11,390 bases of DNA. Origin: Lachnospiraceae bacterium (GTDB lineage: Bacteria; Bacillota_A; Clostridia; Lachnospirales; Lachnospiraceae). Shown here piece after piece: positions 1-6,518 of the stretch. The stretch spans positions 1-11,390 of the forward strand of contig JAFRYJ010000013.1 in NCBI GenBank assembly GCA_017437705.1. Direction: 5' to 3'. The notes beneath the pieces are model-generated. The model was not told where the DNA came from. It ran no database searches and saw only the letters and a list, made by a program, of their open reading frames with translations. Positions within the stretch are counted from its first letter, which is position 1. Every line of letters begins with the position of its first letter. The position numbers and the translations under genes were made by a program.

Positions 1-569
1 ACTCCGGAACATGCATCTACACCAGGACGGAACCCCTGGCCGTTTCATACGGAATGGGCATCGACGAGCATGATCACGAGGGCAGGGTCATCACTCTTGA
101 GTATGATGACTTTTATCTTGTAAACGTGTACACGCCTAATTCCAAGGACGGCCTCCTGAGGCTTCCCTACCGTATGGTATGGGAGGATGATTTCAGGAAT
201 TATCTTAAGGAACTGAATAAAAAGAAGGGCGTCATCGCCTGCGGCGACATGAATGTGGCTCATGAGGAGATAGATCTGAAAAATCCGAAGACAAACAGGG
301 GCAATGCGGGCTTTTCCGACGAAGAGAGGGAGAAGATGACCATGCTTCTGGGAAGCGGTTTCATCGATACTTTCAGATTCTTCTATCCCGACAGGGAAGG
401 CGCTTATTCCTGGTGGTCCTACAGGTTCAACGCAAGAAAGAACAATGCGGGATGGCGCATAGATTATTTTATCGTGTCTGAGGATATGAAGGACAGGCTT
501 AAGGATGCATCGATCCTTTCTGATATCGAAGGCTCCGATCACTGCCCGGTAGAGCTGGACATTGAATGA
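1..569 (+). CDS. xth: Exodeoxyribonuclease III / AP endonuclease, 3' part (5' end outside window)
   Basis: Base-excision-repair nuclease of the ExoA/Xth (endonuclease-exonuclease-phosphatase) family, which cuts DNA at abasic sites and degrades 3' ends. The frame is open from base 3, so the gene is truncated by the window edge; ATG 54 is only an internal methionine, because the upstream residues ([17 protein letters not shown]) match the family. Visible motifs in order: NVYTPNS (conserved Tyr), [12 protein letters not shown] (metal and transition-state Asp/Asn), [15 protein letters not shown]...NAGWRIDYF (DNA binding and catalytic region) and the C-terminal GSDHCPV with the catalytic Asp-His. 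The N-terminal Asn and Glu metal ligands lie outside the window. The visible 188 residues fit the C-terminal three quarters of a roughly 250-residue protein. No convincing terminator follows; the next gene begins 172 bases on with its own promoter-like sequence. Confidence 0.96.
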   Translation, partial: SGTCIYTRTEPLAVSYGMGIDEHDHEGRVITLEYDDFYLVNVYTPNSKDGLLRLPYRMVWEDDFRNYLKELNKKKGVIACGDMNVAHEEIDLKNPKTNRGNAGFSDEEREKMTMLLGSGFIDTFRFFYPDREGAYSWWSYRFNARKNNAGWRIDYFIVSEDMKDRLKDASILSDIEGSDHCPVELDIE

Positions 570-657
570 AAGGGGCGGATCCTGCCGATATTCCCGGGCT
601 GCAGCACTGTTTCGGATGTATTTTTGTGAAAATTTTCTTAAATCTTAAGCGAGAGTG

Positions 658-686
658 TGGAATTTATTACTGTGATATGGTAAAAT
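658..686 (+). promoter_or_regulatory. Candidate sigma-A promoter for the TrpR-like gene
   Basis: TAAAAT at 681-686 is a five-of-six -10 element preceded by TGG. A weak -35 (TGGAAT, 658-663, three of six) stands 17 bases upstream. The predicted start near 693 gives a leader of about 50 nt that carries an inverted repeat and the ribosome binding site. AT-rich DNA precedes it (620-650), including the 10-base palindrome GAAAATTTTC at 628-637. Confidence 0.45.
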
Positions 687-701
687 GCTAAACTGTATAG
701 C

Positions 702-717
702 GTGAAAGTGTTTTCAC
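702..717. promoter_or_regulatory. Inverted repeat GTGAAA-N4-TTTCAC, possible operator
   Basis: A perfect 6+6 inverted repeat with a GTGT spacer lies just downstream of the predicted transcription start and upstream of the ribosome binding site (GGGAGAAGG, 729-737) of a DNA-binding TrpR-like protein. A related half-site, GTGAAAATTTTC, occurs at 626-637. Its position would suit autorepression by a dimeric helix-turn-helix protein. That role is inference; the symmetry is directly visible. Confidence 0.35.
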
Positions 718-741
718 ATAAATGGATCGGGAGAAGGCAAA

Positions 742-1053
742 ATGAACAAAAAGATACAGACACCGGCAGTTAAGGATCTTTTCAAGGGCATCCTTGCGCT
801 GGAAAACGAAGAGGAATGTTTCGATTTTTTCGAGGATCTGTGCACCATAAACGAGATACTGTCGCTTTCACAGAGGTTTGAGGTGGCATTCATGCTCAAA
901 CAGGGCAAGACATATCTTGAGATATCGGAGGAGACAGGCGCATCGACGGCTACCATCAGCAGGGTGTCGAGAAGTCTTAATTACGGTGCAGACGGCTACG
1001 ACCTTATATTCGACAGGATAGGAAACGAGATCGACGGGAATAAGAAGAAATAA
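742..1053 (+). CDS. yerC: TrpR-like DNA-binding protein, YerC/YecD family
   Basis: Small (103 residues) helical DNA-binding protein of the TrpR-related YerC/YecD family found in Firmicutes; the family's target genes are generally not known. Residues 8-40 (VKDLFKGILAL...FFEDLCTINEI) form the first helices. Residues 41-58 (LSLSQRFEVAFMLKQGKT) match the TrpR core. The helix-turn-helix is at about 58-78 (YLEISEETGASTATISRVSR), followed by LNYGADGYDLIFDRI, the family's usual C-terminus. Length is normal. The ATG has a good ribosome binding site, GGGAGAAGG, about 5 bases upstream. A perfect inverted repeat lies in its leader, so autoregulation is possible. The signal peptidase gene follows after 13 bases and probably shares the transcript. 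Nothing in the sequence shows that it binds tryptophan. Confidence 0.92.
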   Translation: MNKKIQTPAVKDLFKGILALENEEECFDFFEDLCTINEILSLSQRFEVAFMLKQGKTYLEISEETGASTATISRVSRSLNYGADGYDLIFDRIGNEIDGNKKK

Positions 1054-1066
1054 AGGAAGCAGCTCC

Positions 1067-1717
1067 GTGGAAGATAACAGGAATCCGGTTCCTGCAGAGG
1101 AAGCATTTGCGGAGGAGTCCCCGGAACAGGTAATGGCTGCGCCGGAAGCAACGCCCGAAGAAGCCCCCACAGATGCTCCGGAAGAGGAAGATAAAAAGAA
1201 AAACAGAATAAAGGAGACCCTAAGCTGGGTCAGGGTCATCGTAATAGCCATTCTTATCGGCCTGTTCCTTACCAGGGTGGTGATAGTGAACGCCACTGTA
1301 CCCAGCGGTTCCATGGAACCAACCGTAATGACAGGAGACCGGGTGATCGGCCTGAGGCTGGCCTACATGTTCTCGTCGCCGAAGAGGGGTGATGTTATCG
1401 TATTCAAATACCCCGACGACAGGAGCGTACAGTATCTGAAGAGGATAATAGGACTGCCCGGCGAGAAGGTCGAAATAAAGGACGGAAAGGTCTATATCAA
1501 CGACAGCGAAGAACCCCTGGAGGAGGAATACCTTACGGTGGTCCCCACCGGCAATTACGGACCGTACTTCGTTCCGGAGGATTCGTATTTCATGCTGGGG
1601 GACAACAGGAACAATTCCAAAGACTCCAGGTACTGGAAGAATACGTACGTAAAGAAGGAAGACATCGTAGCCAAGGTGCTGTTCGGGTATTACCCGAAGT
1701 TTTACTGGGTAAAATAG
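1067..1717 (+). CDS. lepB: Signal peptidase I (type I leader peptidase)
   Basis: Membrane serine protease that removes signal peptides from secreted proteins on the outer face of the cytoplasmic membrane. The proposed GTG start at 1067 has AAAGGAAG upstream (1052-1059). The 216-residue protein starts with an unusual acidic Pro/Ala/Glu-rich cytoplasmic segment (residues 7-42), then basic residues 43-50, a single transmembrane helix (about 54-76), and the catalytic domain outside. The nucleophile is Ser82 in PSGSMEPT. The general-base Lys is Lys125 in YLKRIIGLPGE. The later conserved box GDNRNNSKDSRYW is at 178-190. All catalytic boxes are present, so it should be active. It lies 13 bases after the TrpR-like gene and ends at a shared bidirectional terminator. 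If the GTG is wrong, the next in-frame candidates would remove part of the acidic tail but not the catalytic region. Confidence 0.95.
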   Translation: MEDNRNPVPAEEAFAEESPEQVMAAPEATPEEAPTDAPEEEDKKKNRIKETLSWVRVIVIAILIGLFLTRVVIVNATVPSGSMEPTVMTGDRVIGLRLAYMFSSPKRGDVIVFKYPDDRSVQYLKRIIGLPGEKVEIKDGKVYINDSEEPLEEEYLTVVPTGNYGPYFVPEDSYFMLGDNRNNSKDSRYWKNTYVKKEDIVAKVLFGYYPKFYWVK

Positions 1718-1729
1718 CGTAAACAAAAT

Positions 1730-1771
1730 ATACCGCTTTCAACTGCTTTTAGGCAGATGAAAGCGGTATTT
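1730..1771. terminator. Bidirectional terminator between lepB and the S1-protein gene
   Basis: A perfect 12-bp stem (ATACCGCTTTCA, 1730-1741, with TGAAAGCGGTAT, 1758-1769) is extended inside by CTGC/GCAG around a TTTTAG loop. On the plus strand it is followed only by TTT. On the minus strand the stem runs into TATTTTGTTT, a better U-tract. It lies between convergent stop codons at 1717 and 1792, so it probably serves both operons, more strongly the minus-strand one. Confidence 0.85.
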
Positions 1772-1791
1772 GCATGTCCGGGATCTACGCA

Positions 1792-2700
1792 TCAATCCTG
1801 TTTCAGCTTGAAATCCTTAAGCAGGTCGCCGAGATTCCTGGAGATCGAGCCCTTGTCCCTGTATTCGCGGAGGCCGGGAGCATCATCGGTGACTGTCTTC
1901 TCAACGTCCTGAAGAGCCTTGATGCTGAGGCTTATTTTGCCGTCCTTGATGCCGATGACCTTAACTGTAACAGGCTCGCCCTCCTTGAGCACTTCGTCCG
2001 GTGTCTTAAGATGCTTGAAGCTTATCTGTGAGATATGCACCAGTCCGGAAAGACCGTTGTCAAGCTTGATGAACGCGCCGAAGGGACGTATGCTGTCCAC
2101 CTTGCCCGAGAGCACGGCGCCTTCCTTTACGGAGTCCATAAGAGCTTCCTTTTCCCTGGCGGCCTTTTCCTCTTCGACCACTCTTGATGAAAGCACGAGA
2201 CGCTTCTTGTCTCTTTCGAAGGTAATGATCCTGGCCGTTACATCCTTATTTACCCATTCGGTGAGGTCCTTTACGAATCCCGTTGAAAGCTGTGATGCGG
2301 GGATGAAGGCTCTGATGCCTTTGATGTAAGCGGTAACGCCGCCCTTTACGGCTTCGGAGATGCGGACCGTCAGGTCCTCTCCGGCATTAAAGAGCTCCTC
2401 CAGCTCGTTCCATGAGAGAAGCTCCTCGGCTCTCTTTTTGGAAACGACGGTGCGGCCCCTTTCATCCTCGCTGTCTATAACGAGGAATGTGTATTCTTCG
2501 CCCTCCTTCAGGTCCCTGAGTCCCGACTTGGGATCGGCGCTGACCTCGTTTGCGGGGAGTATGGCATGTTCCAGCCTGCCGGCGTCGATAACGGCTTCCG
2601 TATCTCTTACGGCCACGATGATGCCGTTTACGAGATCGCCTTTCTCTATGCTTTCGTATGATCTTTCAAGCTCTTCCTTATAATCTGACATTGATTCCAT
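1792..2700 (-). CDS. S1-domain RNA-binding protein, three S1 domains (ribosomal protein S1-like)
   Basis: Predicted RNA-binding protein of 302 residues with three OB-fold S1 domains: about 20-90 (GDLVNGIIVAV...), 107-173 (contains KGGVTAYIKGIRAFIPASQL, typical of the second domain of bacterial S1) and 192-262 (GAVLSGKVDSIRPFGAFIKL...GLVHISQIS, the most canonical). The tail ends in NLGDLLKDFKL, like the C-terminus of S1-type proteins of Gram-positive bacteria. It is shorter than six-domain proteobacterial S1 and is not fused to IspH, as S1 is in some Clostridia. It may assist mRNA binding by the ribosome or act as a separate post-transcriptional factor; the sequence cannot decide. The start at 2700 has GGAG 11 bases upstream; an ATG three codons later is too far from it. 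It lies 48 bases downstream of the 11-mer repeat protein gene, probably in one transcript. Confidence 0.9.
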   Translation of the reverse strand: MESMSDYKEELERSYESIEKGDLVNGIIVAVRDTEAVIDAGRLEHAILPANEVSADPKSGLRDLKEGEEYTFLVIDSEDERGRTVVSKKRAEELLSWNELEELFNAGEDLTVRISEAVKGGVTAYIKGIRAFIPASQLSTGFVKDLTEWVNKDVTARIITFERDKKRLVLSSRVVEEEKAAREKEALMDSVKEGAVLSGKVDSIRPFGAFIKLDNGLSGLVHISQISFKHLKTPDEVLKEGEPVTVKVIGIKDGKISLSIKALQDVEKTVTDDAPGLREYRDKGSISRNLGDLLKDFKLKQD

Positions 2701-2748
2701 TTTCTGATGAACTCCGTTTTCTTAAATTAATGATATTTATGTGTTATT

Positions 2749-3279
2749 CTATGCCTCTGCGCCTTCGGCGGCAGCTTCGACTGTCTCGACAGCCTCTTCG
2801 GCGGCAGCTTCTGCTGCGTCAACAGCTTCTTCAACGGCAGCCTCGGCTGTTTCGGCGGCTTCTTCAACAGCGGCTTCAACTGTTTCCGCTGTCTCTCCGG
2901 CAGCATCCTCAGCCTTTTCCGCCGACTTCGCTACGGCTTTTTTGATCTCGCCTGCAGCAGCCTTGATATTCTCGCTGATGCCCTTGGCGGCGTTTGCGAT
3001 GGGATCCTTAAGATCCACGGCAAGGTCCTTTGCCTTCTTTGCAGTCTCCTTAACGCTTTCCAGCACTTCGCCGGCCTTTGATTTTTCGGGGGCAGCGCCT
3101 TCCGCTGCGGCCTCGTCTATATCCTCCAGATCTTCAAGGTCGTCGAGATCATCATAATTGAAGTCGTCGTACTCTTTTTCCTTTTCCTTCTGTTCCTTCA
3201 TCTTTTTGTAAGCGTAAACACCGCCGGCAACTGCAGCTGCAAGCAGGACGGTCTTTACGAATTTTTTGCTTAAGCTCAT
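2749..3279 (-). CDS. Membrane-anchored Ala/Glu-rich 11-mer repeat protein, function unknown
   Basis: I do not recognise a named family. The 176-residue protein begins with a short basic segment, one hydrophobic helix (about 7-22, FVKTVLLAAAVAGGVY), a Lys/Glu cluster, then a very acidic Asp/Glu/Leu stretch (37-56). Residues from about 76 to 174 follow an 11-residue period with small or hydrophobic residues at positions 1, 4, 8 and 11. The last four units (131-174) are near copies of AETVEAAVEEA. This is the pattern of long amphipathic helices in LEA-type and apolipoprotein-type proteins. The first repeats carry Lys; the last are purely acidic. YtxH-like stress proteins share the architecture (N-terminal anchor plus long helix), but I see no diagnostic motif. 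The start at 3279 is set by AGGAGGT at 3287-3293, 7 bases away; a longer reading from 3309 lacks such a site. Confidence 0.85.
   Translation of the reverse strand: MSLSKKFVKTVLLAAAVAGGVYAYKKMKEQKEKEKEYDDFNYDDLDDLEDLEDIDEAAAEGAAPEKSKAGEVLESVKETAKKAKDLAVDLKDPIANAAKGISENIKAAAGEIKKAVAKSAEKAEDAAGETAETVEAAVEEAAETAEAAVEEAVDAAEAAAEEAVETVEAAAEGAEA
2758..2922 (-). repeat. Degenerate 33-bp tandem repeats encoding 11-residue helical units
   Basis: Five consecutive 33-bp units encode residues 120-174 of the membrane-anchored protein: AEKAEDAAGET, AETVEAAVEEA, AETAEAAVEEA, VDAAEAAAEEA, VETVEAAAEGA. The DNA copies vary at synonymous positions, so these are old repeats kept for protein structure rather than a recent exact expansion. 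Confidence 0.85.
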
Positions 3280-3286
3280 TGATAAT

Positions 3287-3293
3287 ACCTCCT
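3287..3293 (-). promoter_or_regulatory. Ribosome binding site AGGAGGT that fixes the 3279 start
   Basis: A full Shine-Dalgarno match seven bases upstream of ATG 3279. It lies inside the longer open frame from 3309 and shows that the first ten codons of that frame are leader sequence, not protein. Confidence 0.85.
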
Positions 3294-3317
3294 GACGCTT
3301 TTTGTTCACACAGAATA

Positions 3318-3346
3318 ATTATACGTTAAGAATAATGAAAAGAAAA
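3318..3346 (-). promoter_or_regulatory. Promoter for the 11-mer repeat protein and S1-protein genes
   Basis: On the minus strand a perfect TATAAT -10 (3323-3318) has a weak -35 (TTTTCT, 3346-3341) at 17-base spacing in AT-rich DNA. It is placed about 40 bases upstream of ATG 3279 and back-to-back with the acyl carrier protein promoter. Confidence 0.6.
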
Positions 3347-3363
3347 CAAATTATTAAAACTTA

Positions 3364-3392
3364 TTGTTAGCATGATGCTCATGGATTATAAT
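3364..3392 (+). promoter_or_regulatory. Sigma-A promoter for the acyl carrier protein gene
   Basis: TTGTTA (3364-3369), a 17-base spacer and a perfect TATAAT (3387-3392). The predicted start near 3399 leaves a short leader before AGAGGA (3413-3418) and ATG 3426. Because this promoter lies inside the upstream part of the longer open frame from 3372, it rules out the earlier ATGs. Confidence 0.8.
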
Positions 3393-3425
3393 TACGTTGA
3401 ATATTCCATGAAAGAGGAACGGAAA

Positions 3426-3656
3426 ATGTTTGAAAAGATAAGAAATATACTGTCCGATGAGCTTTATATCGATAAGGAAAAGATCACCATGGACACCGAT
3501 TTCAGGGAGGACCTGGGAGCCGACTCACTGGATCTTTTCGAGATGGTAATGGCTCTTGAGGACGAGTATGACGTGCAGCTGGATACGGAACAGCTGGAGC
3601 AGATAAGGACCGTAAAGGATCTTATCGATGTACTTGAGAAACTCGGCATAAGCTGA
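3426..3656 (+). CDS. acpP: Acyl carrier protein
   Basis: Small acidic carrier (76 residues) that holds acyl chains on a 4'-phosphopantetheine arm during fatty acid or related acyl synthesis in the cytosol. The attachment site is Ser34 in EDLGADSLDLFEMVMALEDE, the classical DSL motif followed by the acidic recognition helix II. Length and the four-helix pattern are normal. The start at 3426 is chosen from the family's length, AGAGGA 7 bases upstream, and a promoter that overlaps the earlier in-frame ATGs. It stands alone: no fab or pls gene is next to it, and terminator and promoter make it a single-gene unit. It may be a second ACP of the genome or the housekeeping one; nothing here tells them apart. 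Confidence 0.96.
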   Translation: MFEKIRNILSDELYIDKEKITMDTDFREDLGADSLDLFEMVMALEDEYDVQLDTEQLEQIRTVKDLIDVLEKLGIS

Positions 3657-3682
3657 ATCAGGATTTAAAAGCACAGATCCGG

Positions 3683-3726
3683 GCACAAGATGGACCCCGC
3701 CGGGGCTCTTTCTTGTGCTTTGTTGT
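3683..3726 (+). terminator. Terminator after the acyl carrier protein gene
   Basis: Stem GCACAAGA (3683-3690) with TCTTGTGC (3711-3718) enclosing an inner CCCC/GGGG hairpin (3695-3698 with 3702-3705). It is followed by TTTGTTGT, a modest U-tract. It lies 27 bases after the ACP stop and separates that gene from the folate operon. Confidence 0.75.
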
Positions 3727-3741
3727 CTGAAGAAATATGGT
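3713..3741 (+). promoter_or_regulatory. Weak candidate promoter of the folate operon
   Basis: TTGTGC (3713-3718), 17 bases, TATGGT (3736-3741). The -35 lies in the right arm of the preceding terminator. Matches are poor (three and four of six), but it is the best candidate in the 118 bases before folC. The alternative is read-through from the ACP gene. Confidence 0.25.
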
Positions 3742-3744
3742 TGC

Positions 3745-3761
3745 GCGGGCTAAAAGCCCGC
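3745..3761 (+). promoter_or_regulatory. GC hairpin immediately upstream of the folC ribosome binding site
   Basis: GCGGGC-TAAAA-GCCCGC is a perfect 6-bp G+C stem with a 5-nt loop, ending one base before AGAAGGA (3762-3768), the site for ATG 3775. It has no U-tract, so it is not an ordinary terminator. It could affect ribosome access or mRNA stability; no known riboswitch class is recognised. Confidence 0.4.
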
Positions 3762-3774
3762 AGAAGGACACAGC

Positions 3775-5070
3775 ATGAATTACACTGAAGCATACGGGTA
3801 TATGATGAATGCCGCCAGGGAAGGCATAAGGCCGGGGCTTTCGCGGATAAGGGAGCTTGCGGCCCGTCTCGGCAATCCACAGGAGGATCTTAAGATCATC
3901 CATGTGGCCGGCACCAACGGCAAGGGCTCGGTATGCACTTTTCTGGAATATATATTCAGGTGCAGCGGATACAGCACCGCAAGATACATCTCGCCTTCGC
4001 TCTTCGATTACAGGGAGAGGTTTCAGTTCAACGGCAGTTACATCACGGAGGAGGAGCTGGCTTCAGTGGTCACGGAGGTCAGCCTTGCCGCAGCGGACAT
4101 GGATGACACTCCTACGGCCTTCGAGCTGGAGACCGCAGCGGCGTTCCTTTTCGCAAAGATTAAGAAATGCGATGTGATGATCCTGGAGACAGGCATGGGC
4201 GGTCTTTATGATGCCACCAACATCATCAAAGCACCGCTGGCCACGGTATTCGTGTCGATCGGTATGGACCACATGCAGTATCTGGGAGACGACATAAGGG
4301 ATATAGCGGCGGAAAAGGCCGGCATCATAAAGGAGGGCGTGCCCGTCGTTACTGTATGGCAGGAGCCGGAGGTGACGGAGATCCTGCGGAGTACGGCGGC
4401 GGAGAAGAACGCGCCGGTGCGCACAGTGGATACGGACAGTCTCTCCGGCATCATTTCGGCGGATACGGAGAACTGGACGGAGAGCTTTGAATACAGGGGA
4501 GAGCGGTACAGTCTGGGCCTGGCCGGCACTTATCAGCTTATAAATGCGGCTGCGGCCCTGGAGACGACGTGGCTATTAAGAGACAACGGCAGCTTCTGCA
4601 TCACCGATGATGCCATAAAGGAGGGCCTTGAGACCGCCCGCTGGCCGGGGCGATTCGACAGGCTGTGCAGCGATCCGCCGGTGGTGGTCGACGGGGCGCA
4701 TAATCCTCACGGCGCGAAGGCATTGAGGGAGACCGCCGGGATCTTTCTGAATCACAGGCGCATCATACCCGTAATGGGTGTGTTCAAAGACAAGGACTAT
4801 AACGGCATCCTGGATGAAATGGCCGGCATATCCGACGACATCGTCGTTTACAGGGCTCCGGGAAACAGGGGGCTGGATGAAGCAGTCCTTAAGCAGGCAG
4901 CGGAGAAACGATTCAGGGCAGCTTATGCTTTTAAAGATATCAGGGCAGCCCTGCGGCAGGCACTTTTAATGCCCGGCTTAAACAAGGCCGTGCTGGTCTT
5001 CGGCACCCTTTCGACCATTAAAGATGCGGCGGATTTCTTGAAAGAGTACGGCACAGCGGATATAATCTGA
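3775..5070 (+). CDS. folC: Bifunctional folylpolyglutamate synthase / dihydrofolate synthase
   Basis: Mur-ligase-family enzyme that uses ATP to join glutamate to dihydropteroate (giving dihydrofolate) and to extend folate polyglutamate tails in the cytosol. At 431 residues it has the normal length. Visible motifs: ATP-binding loop [10 protein letters not shown] (43-52), [12 protein letters not shown] (138-149), [10 protein letters not shown] (163-172), the Lys of AEKAGIIK at 181 that is normally carbamylated in this family, [12 protein letters not shown] (251-262), WPGRFD (290-295) and the C-terminal-domain box [10 protein letters not shown] (304-313), then MGVFKDKD (334-341). ATG 3775 is preceded by AGAAGGA. 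It is the first gene of a six-gene operon; folE follows after 40 bases. Whether it has both activities or only one cannot be read from sequence, but no second folC is visible in the operon. Confidence 0.97.
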   Translation: MNYTEAYGYMMNAAREGIRPGLSRIRELAARLGNPQEDLKIIHVAGTNGKGSVCTFLEYIFRCSGYSTARYISPSLFDYRERFQFNGSYITEEELASVVTEVSLAAADMDDTPTAFELETAAAFLFAKIKKCDVMILETGMGGLYDATNIIKAPLATVFVSIGMDHMQYLGDDIRDIAAEKAGIIKEGVPVVTVWQEPEVTEILRSTAAEKNAPVRTVDTDSLSGIISADTENWTESFEYRGERYSLGLAGTYQLINAAAALETTWLLRDNGSFCITDDAIKEGLETARWPGRFDRLCSDPPVVVDGAHNPHGAKALRETAGIFLNHRRIIPVMGVFKDKDYNGILDEMAGISDDIVVYRAPGNRGLDEAVLKQAAEKRFRAAYAFKDIRAALRQALLMPGLNKAVLVFGTLSTIKDAADFLKEYGTADII

Positions 5071-5110
5071 ATTACGGATAACAACTGATTTTGCATCAAC
5101 GGAGATAGAC

Positions 5111-5692
5111 ATGATAGATCAGGAAAAGATAAAAAAAGCAGCGCGCCTGCTCCTTGAGGGCATCGGCGAGGATCCCGACAGGGAAGGCCTTGTATGCACT
5201 CCCGACAGGATCGCCCGCATGTGCGGGGAGATCTTCGCCGGAATGGAGGCCGATCCCGGAGAGCATTTAAGCAGGGTTTTCGAAGCCGGAGGGGCAGAGA
5301 TCGTTCTGGAAAAGGATATAGAGTTTTATTCGGTCTGCGAGCATCACCTGCTGCCTTTCTACGGAAAGGTGCATATTGCATACATCCCGGACGGCAAGGT
5401 GGTGGGGATCAGCAAGCTTGCCCGTGTTACCGAGGTCTTTGCCAGAAGGGCGCAGATACAGGAGCGTATGAACGGACAGATAGCCGACGCCATAATGAAC
5501 GAATTAAAGCCCAAAGGCGTCATGGTGGTCTCCGAAGCCAAGCATATGTGCATGATGATGCGCGGAGTCAAAAAGCAGGAGGCAAGCCTTGTCTCCCTGT
5601 CCTGCCGCGGAGCCTTTGAAAACGACCTGAGCCTCCAGGCACAGGTACTTTCGCTTATCAAAAACAATGATGAACAGACAGATGACCTTTGA
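5111..5692 (+). CDS. folE: GTP cyclohydrolase I (type IA)
   Basis: First committed step of tetrahydrofolate synthesis: converts GTP to 7,8-dihydroneopterin triphosphate in the cytosol as a homodecamer. The 193 residues match the usual length. Zinc ligands are Cys76 and His79 in [10 protein letters not shown] and Cys147 in [10 protein letters not shown]; the zinc-dependent (FolE1) form is therefore clear. Other boxes: [15 protein letters not shown] (23-37), [21 protein letters not shown] (85-105, substrate site) and the pattern [16 protein letters not shown] (113-128). GGAGA at 5100-5104 supports ATG 5111. Its 3' end overlaps the proposed folP start by 26 nt, consistent with translational coupling. 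Confidence 0.97.
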   Translation: MIDQEKIKKAARLLLEGIGEDPDREGLVCTPDRIARMCGEIFAGMEADPGEHLSRVFEAGGAEIVLEKDIEFYSVCEHHLLPFYGKVHIAYIPDGKVVGISKLARVTEVFARRAQIQERMNGQIADAIMNELKPKGVMVVSEAKHMCMMMRGVKKQEASLVSLSCRGAFENDLSLQAQVLSLIKNNDEQTDDL

Positions 5693-6518
5693 CCGGGGAA
5701 AAACATATATAATGGGCATCCTGAACGTGACACCCGACTCCTTTTCGGACGGCGGGCTCTACACGGACAGGGACAGGGCCATGATGCGGGTCTCCCAGAT
5801 GATAGATGAAGGCGCCGACATCATCGATGTGGGCGGCGAATCCACGCGGCCGGGCTTCATGGAGGTGCCGGAGAGCGAGGAGAGGGACCGCACCTGTTCG
5901 ATCATCGAGGAGATCTGCAGGAGCTTCGACGTGCCCGTATCCATCGATACCTACAAGGACACGGTGGCAGCGGCGGCCCTCGAAGCAGGAGCCTTCATGG
6001 TGAACGACATCTGGGGCCTGCGGGAGGAATTCGAGGACGTTGAAGGCGTGAAGCGCCGGATGGACATGAGCCGCACCGTTAAGGAGCATGATGCATATAT
6101 AGTGCTTATGCATAACTCCAGGTCGCCATATAAGACAGATGCCGCGGAAGAGAACTATATGGGTAAGCTTAACCGGGAGCTTTTGTATCACGCCGGGCTT
6201 GCGGAAAAGGCGGGCATAGGTAAAGACAGGGTGATCCTCGATCCGGGCCTTGGCTTCGGCAAGACATATGAGGAAAACCTCCTCATTCTGAAGCATCTTA
6301 AGGCCCTGAAGGAGACCGGATATCCGCTGCTTTTAGGGGCGTCGAGGAAGAGCTTCATCGGCAGGGCCACGGGTACGGAACCGGATGACAGGCTTGCCGG
6401 AACGCTTTTGACAACTGCTCTTGCGCGCAGCGCCGGCTTTAACATAGTCAGGGTTCACGATATAAAAGAGAACAGGCAGATTCTTGATGTGATGAGGGAG
6501 ATAGATAAGGTTGAGTGA
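5667..6518 (+). CDS. folP: Dihydropteroate synthase
   Basis: Joins 6-hydroxymethyl-dihydropterin pyrophosphate with p-aminobenzoate to form dihydropteroate; it is the sulfonamide target. TIM-barrel signatures in order: [16 protein letters not shown] (15-30), [13 protein letters not shown] (52-64), SIDTYK (92-97), MVNDIWGL (111-118), VLMHN (146-150), [10 protein letters not shown] (191-200), [12 protein letters not shown] (221-232) and the C-terminal VRVHDIKEN (261-269). Length, 283 residues, is normal. The start is uncertain: ATGs at 5667, 5670 and 5682 are all inside folE and none has a strong ribosome binding site, so initiation probably depends on ribosomes finishing folE. The 3' end overlaps the TTG start of the next gene by 8 nt. 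Confidence 0.97.
   Translation: MMNRQMTFDRGKTYIMGILNVTPDSFSDGGLYTDRDRAMMRVSQMIDEGADIIDVGGESTRPGFMEVPESEERDRTCSIIEEICRSFDVPVSIDTYKDTVAAAALEAGAFMVNDIWGLREEFEDVEGVKRRMDMSRTVKEHDAYIVLMHNSRSPYKTDAAEENYMGKLNRELLYHAGLAEKAGIGKDRVILDPGLGFGKTYEENLLILKHLKALKETGYPLLLGASRKSFIGRATGTEPDDRLAGTLLTTALARSAGFNIVRVHDIKENRQILDVMREIDKVE

Noticed and set aside
45..542. 165-codon open frame antisense to the exonuclease gene
   Set aside because: The plus strand encodes clear ExoA motifs through the same stretch.
570..657. Possible terminator or small gene after the exonuclease gene
   Set aside because: Several short palindromes occur (GGATCC, CCCGGG, CTGCAG), but no stem followed by a U-tract and no open frame with a ribosome binding site.
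1220..1726. 168-codon open frame antisense to the signal peptidase gene
   Set aside because: No recognisable domain; it lies fully opposite a gene with complete catalytic motifs.
2741..3157. Long Ser/Ala-rich open frame on the plus strand
   Set aside because: It is the antisense of the 11-mer repeat gene; Ala/Glu repeats read as Ser/Ala repeats on the other strand. No ribosome binding site, and the minus-strand reading has one plus a promoter.
3280..3309. Longer start (ATG 3309) for the 11-mer repeat protein
   Set aside because: The AGGAGGT at 3287-3293 lies inside the extra codons and points to ATG 3279; the added residues MNKKRQEVLS would put charge before the normal anchor without their own binding site.
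3372..3425. Longer start (ATG 3372) for the acyl carrier protein
   Set aside because: The perfect TATAAT at 3387-3392 lies within those codons, and ACP family length fits ATG 3426.
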